From contig NZ_CP109073.1 in the NCBI RefSeq assembly GCF_035917415.1, positions 1,178,001 through 1,242,000 on the forward strand: a stretch of DNA of 64,000 nt, given 5' to 3'. This document shows positions 1 through 8,661 of the stretch, in pieces. The DNA comes from Streptomyces sp. NBC_01803 (GTDB lineage Bacteria; Actinomycetota; Actinomycetes; Streptomycetales; Streptomycetaceae). The number at the start of each line of letters is the position of its first letter. Positions within the stretch are counted from its first letter, which is position 1. A program made the position numbers and the translations under genes. The notes below the pieces were generated by a model. The model saw only the letters and a list, made by a program, of their open reading frames with translations. It had not been told where the DNA came from and did no database searches.

Positions 1-368
1 TGCTCGACGCGGTGGGCGAGCTGTCCCCCGCGCCCGGATTCGCCGTGCTGTTCGGCAGCATCGCCGCCGTCCTGGGCAACCGGGGCCAGTCCGACTACGC
101 GGCGGCCAACGAGGCGCTGGAGGGACTCGCCGCCGCCTGGGCCGCGCGCACCGGGCAGCGGGCGCTGACCGTGCACTGGGGTCCGTGGGCGCCGTCGGCC
201 GCGCACCCCGGGATGGTCAGCCCCGAGCTGGGCCGCGACTACACCCGGCGCGGCGTGGGGCTGATCGCCCCCGACGCCGGGGCGCGGGCCCTGCTGCGCG
301 AGCTGGCGTGGGGCGATCCCGAGACTCCCGCGGTCGTCTACACGGCGGCCGAGGGGTGGGACAAGTGA
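1..368 (+). CDS. Polyketide synthase, C-terminal ketoreductase end (partial, starts before window)
   Basis: The reading frame is open from the left edge to the TGA at 366-368. It encodes the end of a PKS ketoreductase (SDR fold): the segment LFGSIAAVLGNRGQSDYAAAN (Ser and the catalytic Tyr of the KR active site, here near nt 50-110) is followed by the usual conserved tryptophan-rich helix (VHWGPWAP). The KR is the last domain; no ACP follows it. Its stop overlaps the GTG start of the next PKS gene (GTGA), so the two are translationally coupled. The enzyme presumably reduces the beta-keto group of the chain built by this and the next protein. How many domains lie upstream cannot be seen. Confidence 0.85.
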   Translation, partial: LDAVGELSPAPGFAVLFGSIAAVLGNRGQSDYAAANEALEGLAAAWAARTGQRALTVHWGPWAPSAAHPGMVSPELGRDYTRRGVGLIAPDAGARALLRELAWGDPETPAVVYTAAEGWDK

Positions 369-3300
369 CCGCCGGGGACGACGGCCGGGACACCCGGATC
401 GCGATCGTCGGCATGGCGGCGCTGCTGCCCGGCGCGCCCGACCTGGAGACGTACTGGCGCAACCTGATCTCCGGCACCGACGCCATCACCGAGGTGCCGG
501 GCGGGCGCTGGGACCCGTCGTACTACCCGGACCCGGTGTACTGCCGCCGGGGCGGGTTCGTCGACGACCTGGCCGAGGTGGAGGTGACCCGGTTCGGGAT
601 CATGCCCACCTCGGTGGCCGGGACCGACCCCGACCAGCTCATCGCGCTGGCCGTGGCGGCCGACGCGATCGCCGACGCGGGCGGCGAGGACCGGCTGCCC
701 GACCGGGACCGGGTGGGCGTGGTGCTGGGCCGCGGCGGCTACCTCAACGCCGGTCAGGTCCGGCTCGACCAGCGGCTGCGCACGGCCCATCAGCTCACCC
801 GCACCCTCGGGGAGCTGCTGCCGGAGCTGGGCGCGGACCAGCTCGCCCGGGTGCGGGAGGCGTTCGCCGCCCGGCTCGGGCCGGAACGGCCGGAGGACGC
901 GATCGGACTGGTGCCCAACCTCGCCGCGTCCCGGCTGGCCAACCGTCTCGATCTGCGCGGCCCGGCGTACACCATCGACGCGGCCTGCGCCTCGTCCCTG
1001 ATCGCGGTGGACCAGGCGGTCGCCAAGCTGCTCTCGGGCTCCTGCGACGTGATGCTGGCGGGCGGTGTGCACCACTGTCACGACATCACGCTGTGGAGCG
1101 TGTTCTCACAGATGAAGGCGCTGTCGCCGAGCCAGCGCATCCGCCCGTTCCACTCCGGCGCGGACGGCATCCTGATCGGCGAGGGCACCGGCATCGTGGT
1201 GCTGAAGCGGCTGGCGGACGCGGAACGGGACGGCGACCGCGTGTACGCCGTCATCCGCGGCACCGGCGTGGCCGGGGACGGCCGGGCCGGCGGGCTGGTC
1301 AGCCCGGACCCGGGCGGCCAGACCCGGGCGGTCCGGCAGGCGTGGGCGGCGGCCGGGCTGGACCCGCGCGAGCCGGGCGTGCTCGGGCTGCTGGAGGCCC
1401 ACGGCACGGGCACCCCGGCCGGGGACACGGCCGAGCTCACCACGCTGGCCGAGGTGTTCGGCCCGCCCGGGGCGCCCAGCGACGGCGAGGGCCCGGTGAT
1501 CGGGTCGGTGAAGTCGATGATCGGGCACACCATGCCCGCGGCCGGCGCGGCCGGGCTGATCAAGGCGGCGCTGGCCGTGCACCGGGCGACGCTGCTGCCG
1601 ACGCTGCACTGCGACGACCCGCACCCCACGCTGGCGCGGACCCGGTTCCGTCCGGTGGCCACGGCCCAGCCGTGGGAGGGCGAGCTGCGCCGGGCCGCCG
1701 TCAACGCCTTCGGCTTCGGCGGGATCAACGCGCACGTCGTCATCGAACAGGCCGCGCCCGACCCCGCGCCGCGCCGCTCGCGCGGTCGCGCGGTGCCGGG
1801 CGCCGTACGCGAGCCCGAGCGGGTGCTGCGGCTGGCCGCCGGGAGCCCGGCCGAGCTGGCGACGCTGCTGGACGCCGACGACGCAGACCTGCGCGCCCTG
1901 GCCGGCGCGGCCCCCGCGCCGGACGCCCCCGTCGGCGGCCGGCTCGGCATCGTGGAGCCCACCGCGAAGCGGCTGGCGCTGGCCCGCCGCGTGGTCGCCA
2001 AGGGCCGGGCCTGGCGGGGCCGCGACGACGTCTGGTTCAGCGCCACGCCGCTGCTGGCCGGGCCGGGCGCCGGACGGCTGGCGTTCGTCTTCCCCGGTCT
2101 GGAGGCGGAGTTCGAGCCGCGCGGGCTGGACGAGGTGGCGGAGCGGTTCGGCCTGCCCATGCCGGGCCGTACCGAGGCCGACGCCGGCGACACCGCCCGG
2201 CAGGGCCTGGGCGTGATCGGTATCGGCCGGCTGCTGGACGCCGCGCTGCGCCGGATGGGCGTGGTGCCGGACGCGGTGGCCGGGCACAGCGTCGGCGAGT
2301 GGACCGCGATGGTCGCCGGCGGACTGCACTCCCGCGAGCAGTCGGACGAGGTGCTGGCCGCGTTCGACCCGGACTCCTTCAACGTCCCGGGCGTGGTCTT
2401 CGCCGCGCTCGGCTGCTCGGCGGACAAGGTCACCGAGGCGATCGCGGGCCGCGACGACATCGTCCTCTCGCACGACAACTCGCCCCGCCAGTCGATGGTG
2501 TGCGGCCCGCGCGAGGCCGTCGAGGAGCTGGTGCGGTGGTTCCGCGAGCGGCGGGTGCTGGGCCGGGTGCTGCCGTTCATGTCCGGTTTCCACACGCCGA
2601 TGCTCGCCCCCTACCTCGGGCCGCTCGCCGAAGGCGCCGAGCGGTTCGAGCTGCACGCCCCGACCGTGCCCGTCTGGTCCGCCACCATCGCGGCGCCGTT
2701 CCCGGACGAGCACGCGGAGGTGCGGCGGCTGTTCATCCGGCACCTGCTGGAGCCGGTCCGCTTCCGGCCCACCGTCCAGGCCATGTACGCGGCGGGCTTC
2801 CGCGCGTTCATCCAGGTCGGCACCGGCCAGGTCGGCTCGCTGATCGACGACACGCTGGACGGCCAGGACCATCTGACGGTCTCGGCCAACTCCCCGCACC
2901 GGGGCGGCCTGGCCCAGCTCCGCCGGGTGGCCACCGCGCTGTGGACGGAGGGCGCCGCCGTCGACGACACCGTGCTCACCCCGCCCCGGGCGAAGCGGGA
3001 GACCCCGGTCCGGCCCGCGACGCGCCTGACGCTGGGCGCGCCGCTGATCTCCCTGGAGCCCGGCGAGCGGGACGCGCTGGGCGCCGACCTGCGGGGCGCG
3101 GTGCGGGGGCCGTCGGCCGTCGCGGCGCCCGAGTTGGGCTCGCTGAACGGGCTGGCCGCGCGGTTCCCCGTGGCGGCCGAGCTGGGTGCCCTGCTCGCGG
3201 AGACGGCGACGGCGGCGGCGGCCGTGATCGCGGCCCGCGACCCGGCGGCGGCCGTGGCCGCTCCCCCGGCGCCGCCCGCCCAGGCGCCCGCACCGGCATC

Positions 3301-4948
3301 GCCGCCGGCCGCGCCGTTCACCATGCCGCTGGTGGTGTCCACCCGCACCATGCCGTATCTGCTGGACCACTGCTTCTTCCCGCAGCGGCCCGGCTGGCCG
3401 GACGACTCCGACCGGCGGCCGGTCGTGCCGGCCACCACGCTCATGCGGCACATGATGGACGCCGCCGAGCTGGCGGTCCCCGGCACGCGGGCCGTCGCCG
3501 TGTACGACGTCCGGTGCGAGCAGTGGGCCGACGCCATCCCCGAGGTGACGGTCGACGTGACCGCCACGCCCCGCGAGGACGGCCGGCTGGCGGTCGCCTT
3601 CGGGCCGTACGCGCGGGCGCAGGTCGAGCTGGCCCCCGACTACGCGCCCGACCGGCCCGCGCCCTGGCCGTTCGACCCGGCGGGCGAATGGCTCGGCGAG
3701 CACACCCCGGAGGAGATCTACGGCGACCGCTGGCTGTTCCACGGGCCGGCGTTCCAGGGCCTGACGTATCCGATCTCCCTCGGCGAGAAGCACGTGCGCG
3801 GCGTCATCGCCGCCCCGCCCGCGCCCGGCTCGCTGCTCGACAACGTCGGCCAGCTCATCGGCTACTGGCTCCTCACCACCCAGCCCGGCCGGAACATTCT
3901 CTTCCCCATCCAGATGGGCCGGGTGCGTTTCTTCGGCTCCGAGCCGCCGCCCGGCACGGCGGTCGAGTGCCACATCCGGGTCACCTCGGTCACCGAGACC
4001 GGCCTCGACATGGACGCGCAGCTCACCGTCGGCGGCCGGGTCTGGGCGGAGATCACCGACTGGAAGGACCGCCGTTTCGCCGGCCCCGACGCCCGCCGGA
4101 CGGGCGGCTATCCCGAGCGCCGAGGGCTGTCCGTGGCGCGGCCGGGCGGCTGGTACATGATGCGCGAACAGGCGCCCGACCTGGCCTCGCGCGATCTGCT
4201 CATGCGCACCCAGCTCGGCCACGAGGAGCGCGAGGAGTACGCGCGGCGCCCGCCGCGTGGCCGCCGTCAGTGGCTGCTGGGCCGGATCGCCGCCAAGGAC
4301 GCGGTGCGGAACTGGCTGTGGGAGCGCGGCGAGGGCGCCGTCTTCCCGGCCGAGATCCGGATCGCCAACGACGCGGCGGGCCGCCCGTACGCCACCGGCG
4401 CGCACGGCCGGAAGCTGCCCGCGCTGGACCTGTCGCTCGCCCACCGCGGCGATGTGGCGGTCGCCCTCGTCCGCCCCGCCTCCGGGACCGGCGTGGGGAC
4501 CGACGTCGGAACCGGCGTGGGGACCGCCTCCGGGACTGGCGTCGGGATCGACGTCGAGGAGATCACCGCCGATGTCGAGCGGGCCGTGGCGGTCGCGCTC
4601 GGCGACGAGGAGCGCGCGCTGCTCGAAGCCGTCCGGGCCGCCGACGGGCGGTCGGCGGCGGAGTGGTTCACTCGGTTCTGGGCGGCCAAGGAGGCCGCCG
4701 CCAAGGCCGAGGGCACCGGATTCCGGGGGCGGCCACGTGACTTCGCCGTGGTGGCGGCCGACGCCGACGAGCTGACCGTCGCGGTCGGCCCGCGCCGTCA
4801 CCGGGTGCGCTGCGCCCGCGTGGTGGATCCTGCGAACACCGACCCGAACAGTGCGGATCCCGTGACCACGGATCCGGCGAGCGGCGACGGGGCGAAAATC
4901 TACATCGTCGCGTGGACCGCGCCGAACAACGAGGAGACCAGCCAGTGA
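365..4948 (+). CDS. Type I polyketide/PUFA-like synthase, KS-AT-DH-phosphopantetheinyl transferase
   Basis: About 1527 aa, starting at GTG 365 (an upstream ATG in the same frame would overlap the previous gene deeply). Domains in order: ketosynthase (~12-460) with active-site Cys208 in DAACASS, His in AHGTGT and His in SVKSMIGHT; acyltransferase (~560-830) with GHSVGEW nucleophile Ser and FHTPM; a dehydratase/hot-dog region (~1000-1310, DHCFF); and a C-terminal 4'-phosphopantetheinyl transferase (~1340-1500) with GIDVEE and WAAKEAAAK. No ACP is inside the protein; the ACP is the next gene. This architecture is that of PUFA-synthase/heterocyst-glycolipid (hglE) type systems, including the EPA-synthase-like locus known in S. 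coelicolor, rather than macrolide modules. Immediately before the PPTase motif is a Gly-Thr-Val repeat (nt ~4487-4550) that looks like slippage-expanded DNA. Product inferred: long-chain reduced acyl chain. Confidence 0.88.
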   Translation: MTAGDDGRDTRIAIVGMAALLPGAPDLETYWRNLISGTDAITEVPGGRWDPSYYPDPVYCRRGGFVDDLAEVEVTRFGIMPTSVAGTDPDQLIALAVAADAIADAGGEDRLPDRDRVGVVLGRGGYLNAGQVRLDQRLRTAHQLTRTLGELLPELGADQLARVREAFAARLGPERPEDAIGLVPNLAASRLANRLDLRGPAYTIDAACASSLIAVDQAVAKLLSGSCDVMLAGGVHHCHDITLWSVFSQMKALSPSQRIRPFHSGADGILIGEGTGIVVLKRLADAERDGDRVYAVIRGTGVAGDGRAGGLVSPDPGGQTRAVRQAWAAAGLDPREPGVLGLLEAHGTGTPAGDTAELTTLAEVFGPPGAPSDGEGPVIGSVKSMIGHTMPAAGAAGLIKAALAVHRATLLPTLHCDDPHPTLARTRFRPVATAQPWEGELRRAAVNAFGFGGINAHVVIEQAAPDPAPRRSRGRAVPGAVREPERVLRLAAGSPAELATLLDADDADLRALAGAAPAPDAPVGGRLGIVEPTAKRLALARRVVAKGRAWRGRDDVWFSATPLLAGPGAGRLAFVFPGLEAEFEPRGLDEVAERFGLPMPGRTEADAGDTARQGLGVIGIGRLLDAALRRMGVVPDAVAGHSVGEWTAMVAGGLHSREQSDEVLAAFDPDSFNVPGVVFAALGCSADKVTEAIAGRDDIVLSHDNSPRQSMVCGPREAVEELVRWFRERRVLGRVLPFMSGFHTPMLAPYLGPLAEGAERFELHAPTVPVWSATIAAPFPDEHAEVRRLFIRHLLEPVRFRPTVQAMYAAGFRAFIQVGTGQVGSLIDDTLDGQDHLTVSANSPHRGGLAQLRRVATALWTEGAAVDDTVLTPPRAKRETPVRPATRLTLGAPLISLEPGERDALGADLRGAVRGPSAVAAPELGSLNGLAARFPVAAELGALLAETATAAAAVIAARDPAAAVAAPPAPPAQAPAPASPPAAPFTMPLVVSTRTMPYLLDHCFFPQRPGWPDDSDRRPVVPATTLMRHMMDAAELAVPGTRAVAVYDVRCEQWADAIPEVTVDVTATPREDGRLAVAFGPYARAQVELAPDYAPDRPAPWPFDPAGEWLGEHTPEEIYGDRWLFHGPAFQGLTYPISLGEKHVRGVIAAPPAPGSLLDNVGQLIGYWLLTTQPGRNILFPIQMGRVRFFGSEPPPGTAVECHIRVTSVTETGLDMDAQLTVGGRVWAEITDWKDRRFAGPDARRTGGYPERRGLSVARPGGWYMMREQAPDLASRDLLMRTQLGHEEREEYARRPPRGRRQWLLGRIAAKDAVRNWLWERGEGAVFPAEIRIANDAAGRPYATGAHGRKLPALDLSLAHRGDVAVALVRPASGTGVGTDVGTGVGTASGTGVGIDVEEITADVERAVAVALGDEERALLEAVRAADGRSAAEWFTRFWAAKEAAAKAEGTGFRGRPRDFAVVAADADELTVAVGPRRHRVRCARVVDPANTDPNSADPVTTDPASGDGAKIYIVAWTAPNNEETSQ

Positions 4949-5259
4949 GCGTTGCACAGCCCGCCGAAGCCGCCCAGGACACCGTTCTGGCGACCGTGGC
5001 CGAGATGATCAGGGACATTCTGGGCGGGGAGGACCTGGCCGAGCTGGAGATCGACATGGACACCCGGTTCGGCGACGACCTGGAGCTGGAGAGCATCGAC
5101 ATGGTGTCGCTGTCCGAGAGCCTGGAGGCGCACTACGGCGACCGGGTCAACTTCGCCGCCTTCGTCGCCGAGATGGAGCTGGACGAGATCATCAGCCTGA
5201 CCGTGGGCCGGCTCGTCGACTACGTGGTGGCCAGCCTCCGCGCCGTTGAGGAGAGCTGA
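4945..5259 (+). CDS. Free-standing acyl carrier protein
   Basis: 104 aa from GTG 4945, overlapping the stop of the PKS (GTGA). The helix-II motif DLELESIDMVSL contains the Ser that would carry phosphopantetheine; surrounding acidic residues are typical of ACPs. The modifying PPTase is fused to the protein encoded just upstream, so the cluster supplies its own activation. The protein should shuttle the growing chain between the KR-ending PKS and the KS-AT-DH protein. Stop is followed by three bases and then the ATG of the hydrolase. Confidence 0.88.
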   Translation: MSVAQPAEAAQDTVLATVAEMIRDILGGEDLAELEIDMDTRFGDDLELESIDMVSLSESLEAHYGDRVNFAAFVAEMELDEIISLTVGRLVDYVVASLRAVEES

Positions 5260-5262
5260 GCC

Positions 5263-6174
5263 ATGGCCAGGATGGAGGTGAACGGCGTCGGGCTGAACGT
5301 GCTGCGCCTGACGCCCAAGGGCGGGACCGACCCGGACGCCCGGCCGCCCGTCGTCGTGTGCGTGCACGGGGTGTTCATCGACAGCCTCGCCAGCTTCTAC
5401 TTCACGCTGGGCCCGGCGCTGGCCGCCGGCGGCTGCGAGGCCGTCATGTTCGACCTGCGGGGACACGGCCGCAGCGAACGGCCGGAGAGCGGCTACCGGA
5501 TCGAGGACTTCATCGCCGACCTCGACGCGCTGCTCGACCGGCTCGGCATCGACCAGCCGGTCCACCTCGTGGGCAACTCCTTCGGTGGCACGGTCGCCCT
5601 GGACTACGCCGCGCACCACCCGGAGCGTGTCGCCTCCGTGCTGGTGATCGAGTCCGGGCCGGCGACGCCGGACTGGGCGGAGTCGATGCGCGGCGCCCTG
5701 GTGCAGACGACGGAGAACCTGCCGGAGGACCAGGCGCTGGCCTGGTGGGTCCACATGTACGGCACCTACGCCTCCAACCGCAGCGGCAAGCAGCACGAGG
5801 CGCACATCGCCCGCCTGGGCATGTCCGCGGCGAAGCTGATGCGGTCCACCACCATCGTCGCCGACGTCCCCGCCAGCCGGCTGCTGACCGACGAGCAGTT
5901 GCGCTCGCTGGCCGCTCCGGTGCTGCTGGTCAACGGCAGCGACGGGCTGGTGAAGGAAAAGGCGGACTGGCTGCTGTCGCTGCTGCCCCGGGTGCGGGTC
6001 GCCGAGGTGCCGGGGCAGAAGCACTCGGTGCTGGTCGAGGCCCCGGAGGCGGTCGGCAAGCTGGTGCTGGAGTGGGTGCGGGAGAACGAGCGCGGCACGG
6101 ACCCCGGGCATGAGGGGGACACCGCCGTGACCGCGCCGCCGGCGGGTGGAAGCGGCAGGGGCACTGCCCGATGA
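5263..6174 (+). CDS. Alpha/beta hydrolase, likely chain-release or transfer enzyme
   Basis: 303 aa. Alpha/beta-hydrolase fold: VHGVF oxyanion region (~30), FDLRGHGRSERP (~65), nucleophile elbow GNSFGG (Ser ~107), acidic residue in VNGSDG (~225) and catalytic His in GQKHSV (~252). There is no signal peptide, so it acts in the cytoplasm. Position between the ACP and a glycosyltransferase, all with overlapping or nearly overlapping junctions, suggests that it releases the acyl chain from the ACP as a free acid or passes it to an acceptor. The last ~25 residues are Gly/Pro-rich and not part of the fold. Confidence 0.82.
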   Translation: MARMEVNGVGLNVLRLTPKGGTDPDARPPVVVCVHGVFIDSLASFYFTLGPALAAGGCEAVMFDLRGHGRSERPESGYRIEDFIADLDALLDRLGIDQPVHLVGNSFGGTVALDYAAHHPERVASVLVIESGPATPDWAESMRGALVQTTENLPEDQALAWWVHMYGTYASNRSGKQHEAHIARLGMSAAKLMRSTTIVADVPASRLLTDEQLRSLAAPVLLVNGSDGLVKEKADWLLSLLPRVRVAEVPGQKHSVLVEAPEAVGKLVLEWVRENERGTDPGHEGDTAVTAPPAGGSGRGTAR

Positions 6175-7340
6175 GCCGTTTCCTCTTCGTCGTGCCCCCC
6201 CTGGTCGGGCACATCAACCCGGCGGCGGCCGTCGCCGGCGAGCTGGCCGCCCGGGGGCACGAGGTGGCGTGGGCGGGACACCCCGGGCTGCTGGGCCGAC
6301 TGCTCACCCGGCAGGACCCGGTGTTCCCGGTGGCCACCCCGGAGGAGAAGCCGCGCCCGGCCGGGCTGCGCGGGTTCGCGGCGCTGAAGCACCTGTGGGA
6401 GGAGTGGTTCGTTCCGCTGGCCGAGGCCATGGAGCCGGGCGTCGAGCAGGCGATGACGCGGTTCCACCCGGACCTGGCCGTGGTGGACCAGCAGACGGTG
6501 GCGGGCGCGCTGGTGGCCGAGCGGTCCGGGCTGCGGTTCGCCACCTCGGCGACCACCTCGGCCGAGCTGCTGGGCGCGGCCGGGACGCCCAAGGTGGACG
6601 AGTGGATCCGGGACCGGCTCGGCGAGCTGCGGCAGCGGATCGGGAGCACCAGGGCCGCGTACGATCCCCGCTTCTCACCGCTGCTCACCATCGCCTTCAC
6701 CACCGTGGACCTGGTCGGGCCGTATCCGGACCCGGGCGGCCCGGTCGCGTTCGTCGGCCCGGCGCTGGCCGAGCGGCCCGCCGAGCCCGGCTTCCCCTGG
6801 GACTGGATCGACGCGGAGCCGGACCGGCCGGTGGTCCTGCTGACCATGGGCACGGTCAACTCGGAGGCGGGCGCCCGTTTCCTGTCCGAGTGCGTCGAGG
6901 CGGTGCGCGAGCGGGCCCGGCGGCTGCGGGCGGTGGTCGCGGACCCCGGCGGCGCCCTGGGCGAGGAGCCGTTCCGGGACCACGACGTGCTGATCGCGCG
7001 CTCCGTCCCGCAGCTGGCCCTGCTGGAGCGGACCGCCGCCGTCGTCTGCCACGCCGGCCACAACACGGTGGTCGAGGCCCTGTCGAACGGCGTCCCGCTG
7101 GTCGTGGCCCCGATCCGGGACGACCAGCCGGCCGTCGCGACCCAGGTCACCGAGGCGGGCGCCGGGGTGCGGGTCCGGTTCGCGCGGGCGGACCGGGAAT
7201 CGATCGGCGCGGCGCTGGACACCGTGCTGGACAACCCCGTGTACGCGGCGGCGGCCCACCGGATCGGGGAGTCGTTCCGCGCGGCCGGCGGCGCCCCCGC
7301 CGCGGCGGCGCACCTGGAGAAGCTCGCGATCGACGCCTGA
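6171..7340 (+). CDS. Glycosyltransferase, UGT/MGT (GT1) family
   Basis: 389 aa; ATG overlaps the hydrolase stop (ATGA). GT-B fold: N-terminal PPLVGHINP (~10-18) typical of macrolide-type GT1 enzymes, and the C-terminal nucleotide-sugar motif HAGHNTVVEALSNGVP with DDQ a few residues on (~290-320). In this family the domain transfers a UDP- or dTDP-activated sugar to a lipophilic acceptor. In context the acceptor should be the product of the PKS/ACP/hydrolase set, giving a glycolipid. Sugar identity cannot be read from sequence, and no deoxysugar genes are visible in the window. Confidence 0.85.
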   Translation: MSRFLFVVPPLVGHINPAAAVAGELAARGHEVAWAGHPGLLGRLLTRQDPVFPVATPEEKPRPAGLRGFAALKHLWEEWFVPLAEAMEPGVEQAMTRFHPDLAVVDQQTVAGALVAERSGLRFATSATTSAELLGAAGTPKVDEWIRDRLGELRQRIGSTRAAYDPRFSPLLTIAFTTVDLVGPYPDPGGPVAFVGPALAERPAEPGFPWDWIDAEPDRPVVLLTMGTVNSEAGARFLSECVEAVRERARRLRAVVADPGGALGEEPFRDHDVLIARSVPQLALLERTAAVVCHAGHNTVVEALSNGVPLVVAPIRDDQPAVATQVTEAGAGVRVRFARADRESIGAALDTVLDNPVYAAAAHRIGESFRAAGGAPAAAAHLEKLAIDA

Positions 7341-7429
7341 GAGACCGGCCCGTCCGTTCCACCGAACGGCAGCACCCCCGACGACTCCGAACGGGCCGCA
7401 CGCGCGCCCAGAGGGAAGAGACAGGACAC

Positions 7430-8491
7430 ATGAACACACGCACTGCGGAGACCGAGCGGCTGCGCGCCGACTACCAGGCCGAACTGGCCCGCGGCACCGA
7501 GCGGTTCCTCCTGCCCAAGCGCACCACCTGCCCCTGGTGCGAGTCGGGAGCGCTGACGCGGCGGATGCGCACCCGTGACTGGGTGCAGGGCAAGCCGGGG
7601 GTGTTCACCCTGGACCGGTGCCGGGACTGCGGACACGTCTTCCAGAATCCCCGCCTGAATCAGGAGGGCCTCGATTTCTACTACCGCGATTTCTACGACG
7701 GCCTCGGCGCGGAAACGTGGGAGAAAATGTTCCGCGGTAGCGGCAGCGCCCGCCGCTACCGTGCGAGCGTGGACGCGCTGACCCCGCACATCGCGCCGCG
7801 CACCTGGCTGGACGTGGGCACCTCCTACGGCTATTTCTGTGCCACGGCGAAGGAGATGCTTCCGGAAACGGAATTCGACGGTCTCGACATGGGCGAGACG
7901 GTGGAGCTGGCGGCCAAGGCCGGGCGGATCTCGCGCGCCTACCGAGGTCTGCTGACCGAGATGGCCGACGAGCTGGCGGGCCGTTACGAAACGGTCAGTA
8001 TGTTCCACTACCTGGAGCACACGCTGGACCCGCGCGCCGAACTGGCGGCGGCGCGGACCGCGTTGCGCCCCGGCGGCCATCTGCTGATCGAGATCCCGGA
8101 CCCGCAGTCGCTGTCCGCCCGGCTGATGGGCCGGTGGTGGGTGCCGTGGTTCCAGCCGCAGCACCTCCAGTTCATCCCGCTGGCGAACATGCGCGAGGAG
8201 CTGAATCGCAACGGCTTCTCGGTGGTCGCCGAGGAGCGCGGCACCGCGCACGTTCCCGTGGACCTCCTCATCGGCTTCTGGTACATGCTCAACCGCGTGC
8301 TGCCCGCTGAGGACGCGCCGTGGCGGGAGGAGCCGCCCGGCCGGGTGGCCCGGGCGACGCGCTCGGCGGGGCTGGTGGCCGCGCTCCCGGCGTTCATCGG
8401 TCTCTACGGCGTGGAGATGCTCATGGCACCGGTGGCCCGCCGCTCCCGGCTGTCCAACGCCTACCGGCTGATCGCGCGCCGGAACAATTGA
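7430..8491 (+). CDS. SAM-dependent methyltransferase with N-terminal zinc ribbon
   Basis: 353 aa from ATG 7430 (preceded by GGAAGAG). N-terminus has two Cys pairs, CPWC (~27-30) and CRDC (~57-60), forming a zinc ribbon of the type seen in class I 'Methyltransf_13/23' proteins. The SAM-binding loop is LDVGTSYGYF (~125), and MFHYLEHTLDPR plus RPGGHLLIEIPD follow as in this superfamily. The C-terminal ~70 residues are hydrophobic (FIGLYGVEMLMAP), suggesting membrane contact. A similar domain layout occurs in sugar or lipid modifying methyltransferases. It lies 89 nt after the glycosyltransferase and is the last gene of the PKS cluster; a small hairpin follows its stop. Confidence 0.8.
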   Translation: MNTRTAETERLRADYQAELARGTERFLLPKRTTCPWCESGALTRRMRTRDWVQGKPGVFTLDRCRDCGHVFQNPRLNQEGLDFYYRDFYDGLGAETWEKMFRGSGSARRYRASVDALTPHIAPRTWLDVGTSYGYFCATAKEMLPETEFDGLDMGETVELAAKAGRISRAYRGLLTEMADELAGRYETVSMFHYLEHTLDPRAELAAARTALRPGGHLLIEIPDPQSLSARLMGRWWVPWFQPQHLQFIPLANMREELNRNGFSVVAEERGTAHVPVDLLIGFWYMLNRVLPAEDAPWREEPPGRVARATRSAGLVAALPAFIGLYGVEMLMAPVARRSRLSNAYRLIARRNN

Positions 8492-8492
8492 C

Positions 8493-8508
8493 CCGGGTCG
8501 AGACCCGG
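8493..8508 (+). terminator. Short hairpin after the PKS cluster
   Basis: CCGGGT / ACCCGG stem of 6 bp with loop CGAG starts two bases after the methyltransferase stop. No T-run follows, which is normal for streptomycete terminators. It is weak by stem length. Confidence 0.4.
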
Positions 8509-8585
8509 TTCGCGGATTCATCCCCCGCGGCGCACGCCCACTCCTGGTATTGCGTCGACCTGACAAGAAACTCCCGCCCCACACG

Positions 8586-8614
8586 TTGACTGTGGATTTC
8601 CGGTGTGTTACCTG
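8586..8614 (+). promoter_or_regulatory. Possible -35/-10 promoter of the lipase gene
   Basis: TTGACT (8586-8591), 17-nt spacer, TACCTG (8609-8614), resembling a housekeeping (HrdB-type) promoter in a locally AT-richer stretch. It would place the start site about 40 nt before the GTG at 8662. The -10 lacks the final T, so the call is tentative. Confidence 0.35.
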
Positions 8615-8661
8615 GCAGGCTCGAAATCTCAACTCGACAGGCCGGACGAAAGGTTGCTTCA

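Noticed and set aside
4487..4550. Possible frame disruption in the PPTase domain caused by Gly-Thr-Val repeats
   Set aside because: The repeat keeps the frame and GIDVEE plus WAAKEAAAK follow intact, so the domain is likely active.
1106..4957. Very long open frames antisense to the PKS and to other genes
   Set aside because: High GC at third positions suppresses stops on the opposite strand. Translations are Arg/Gly/His-rich without domains, while the sense frame has complete catalytic motifs.
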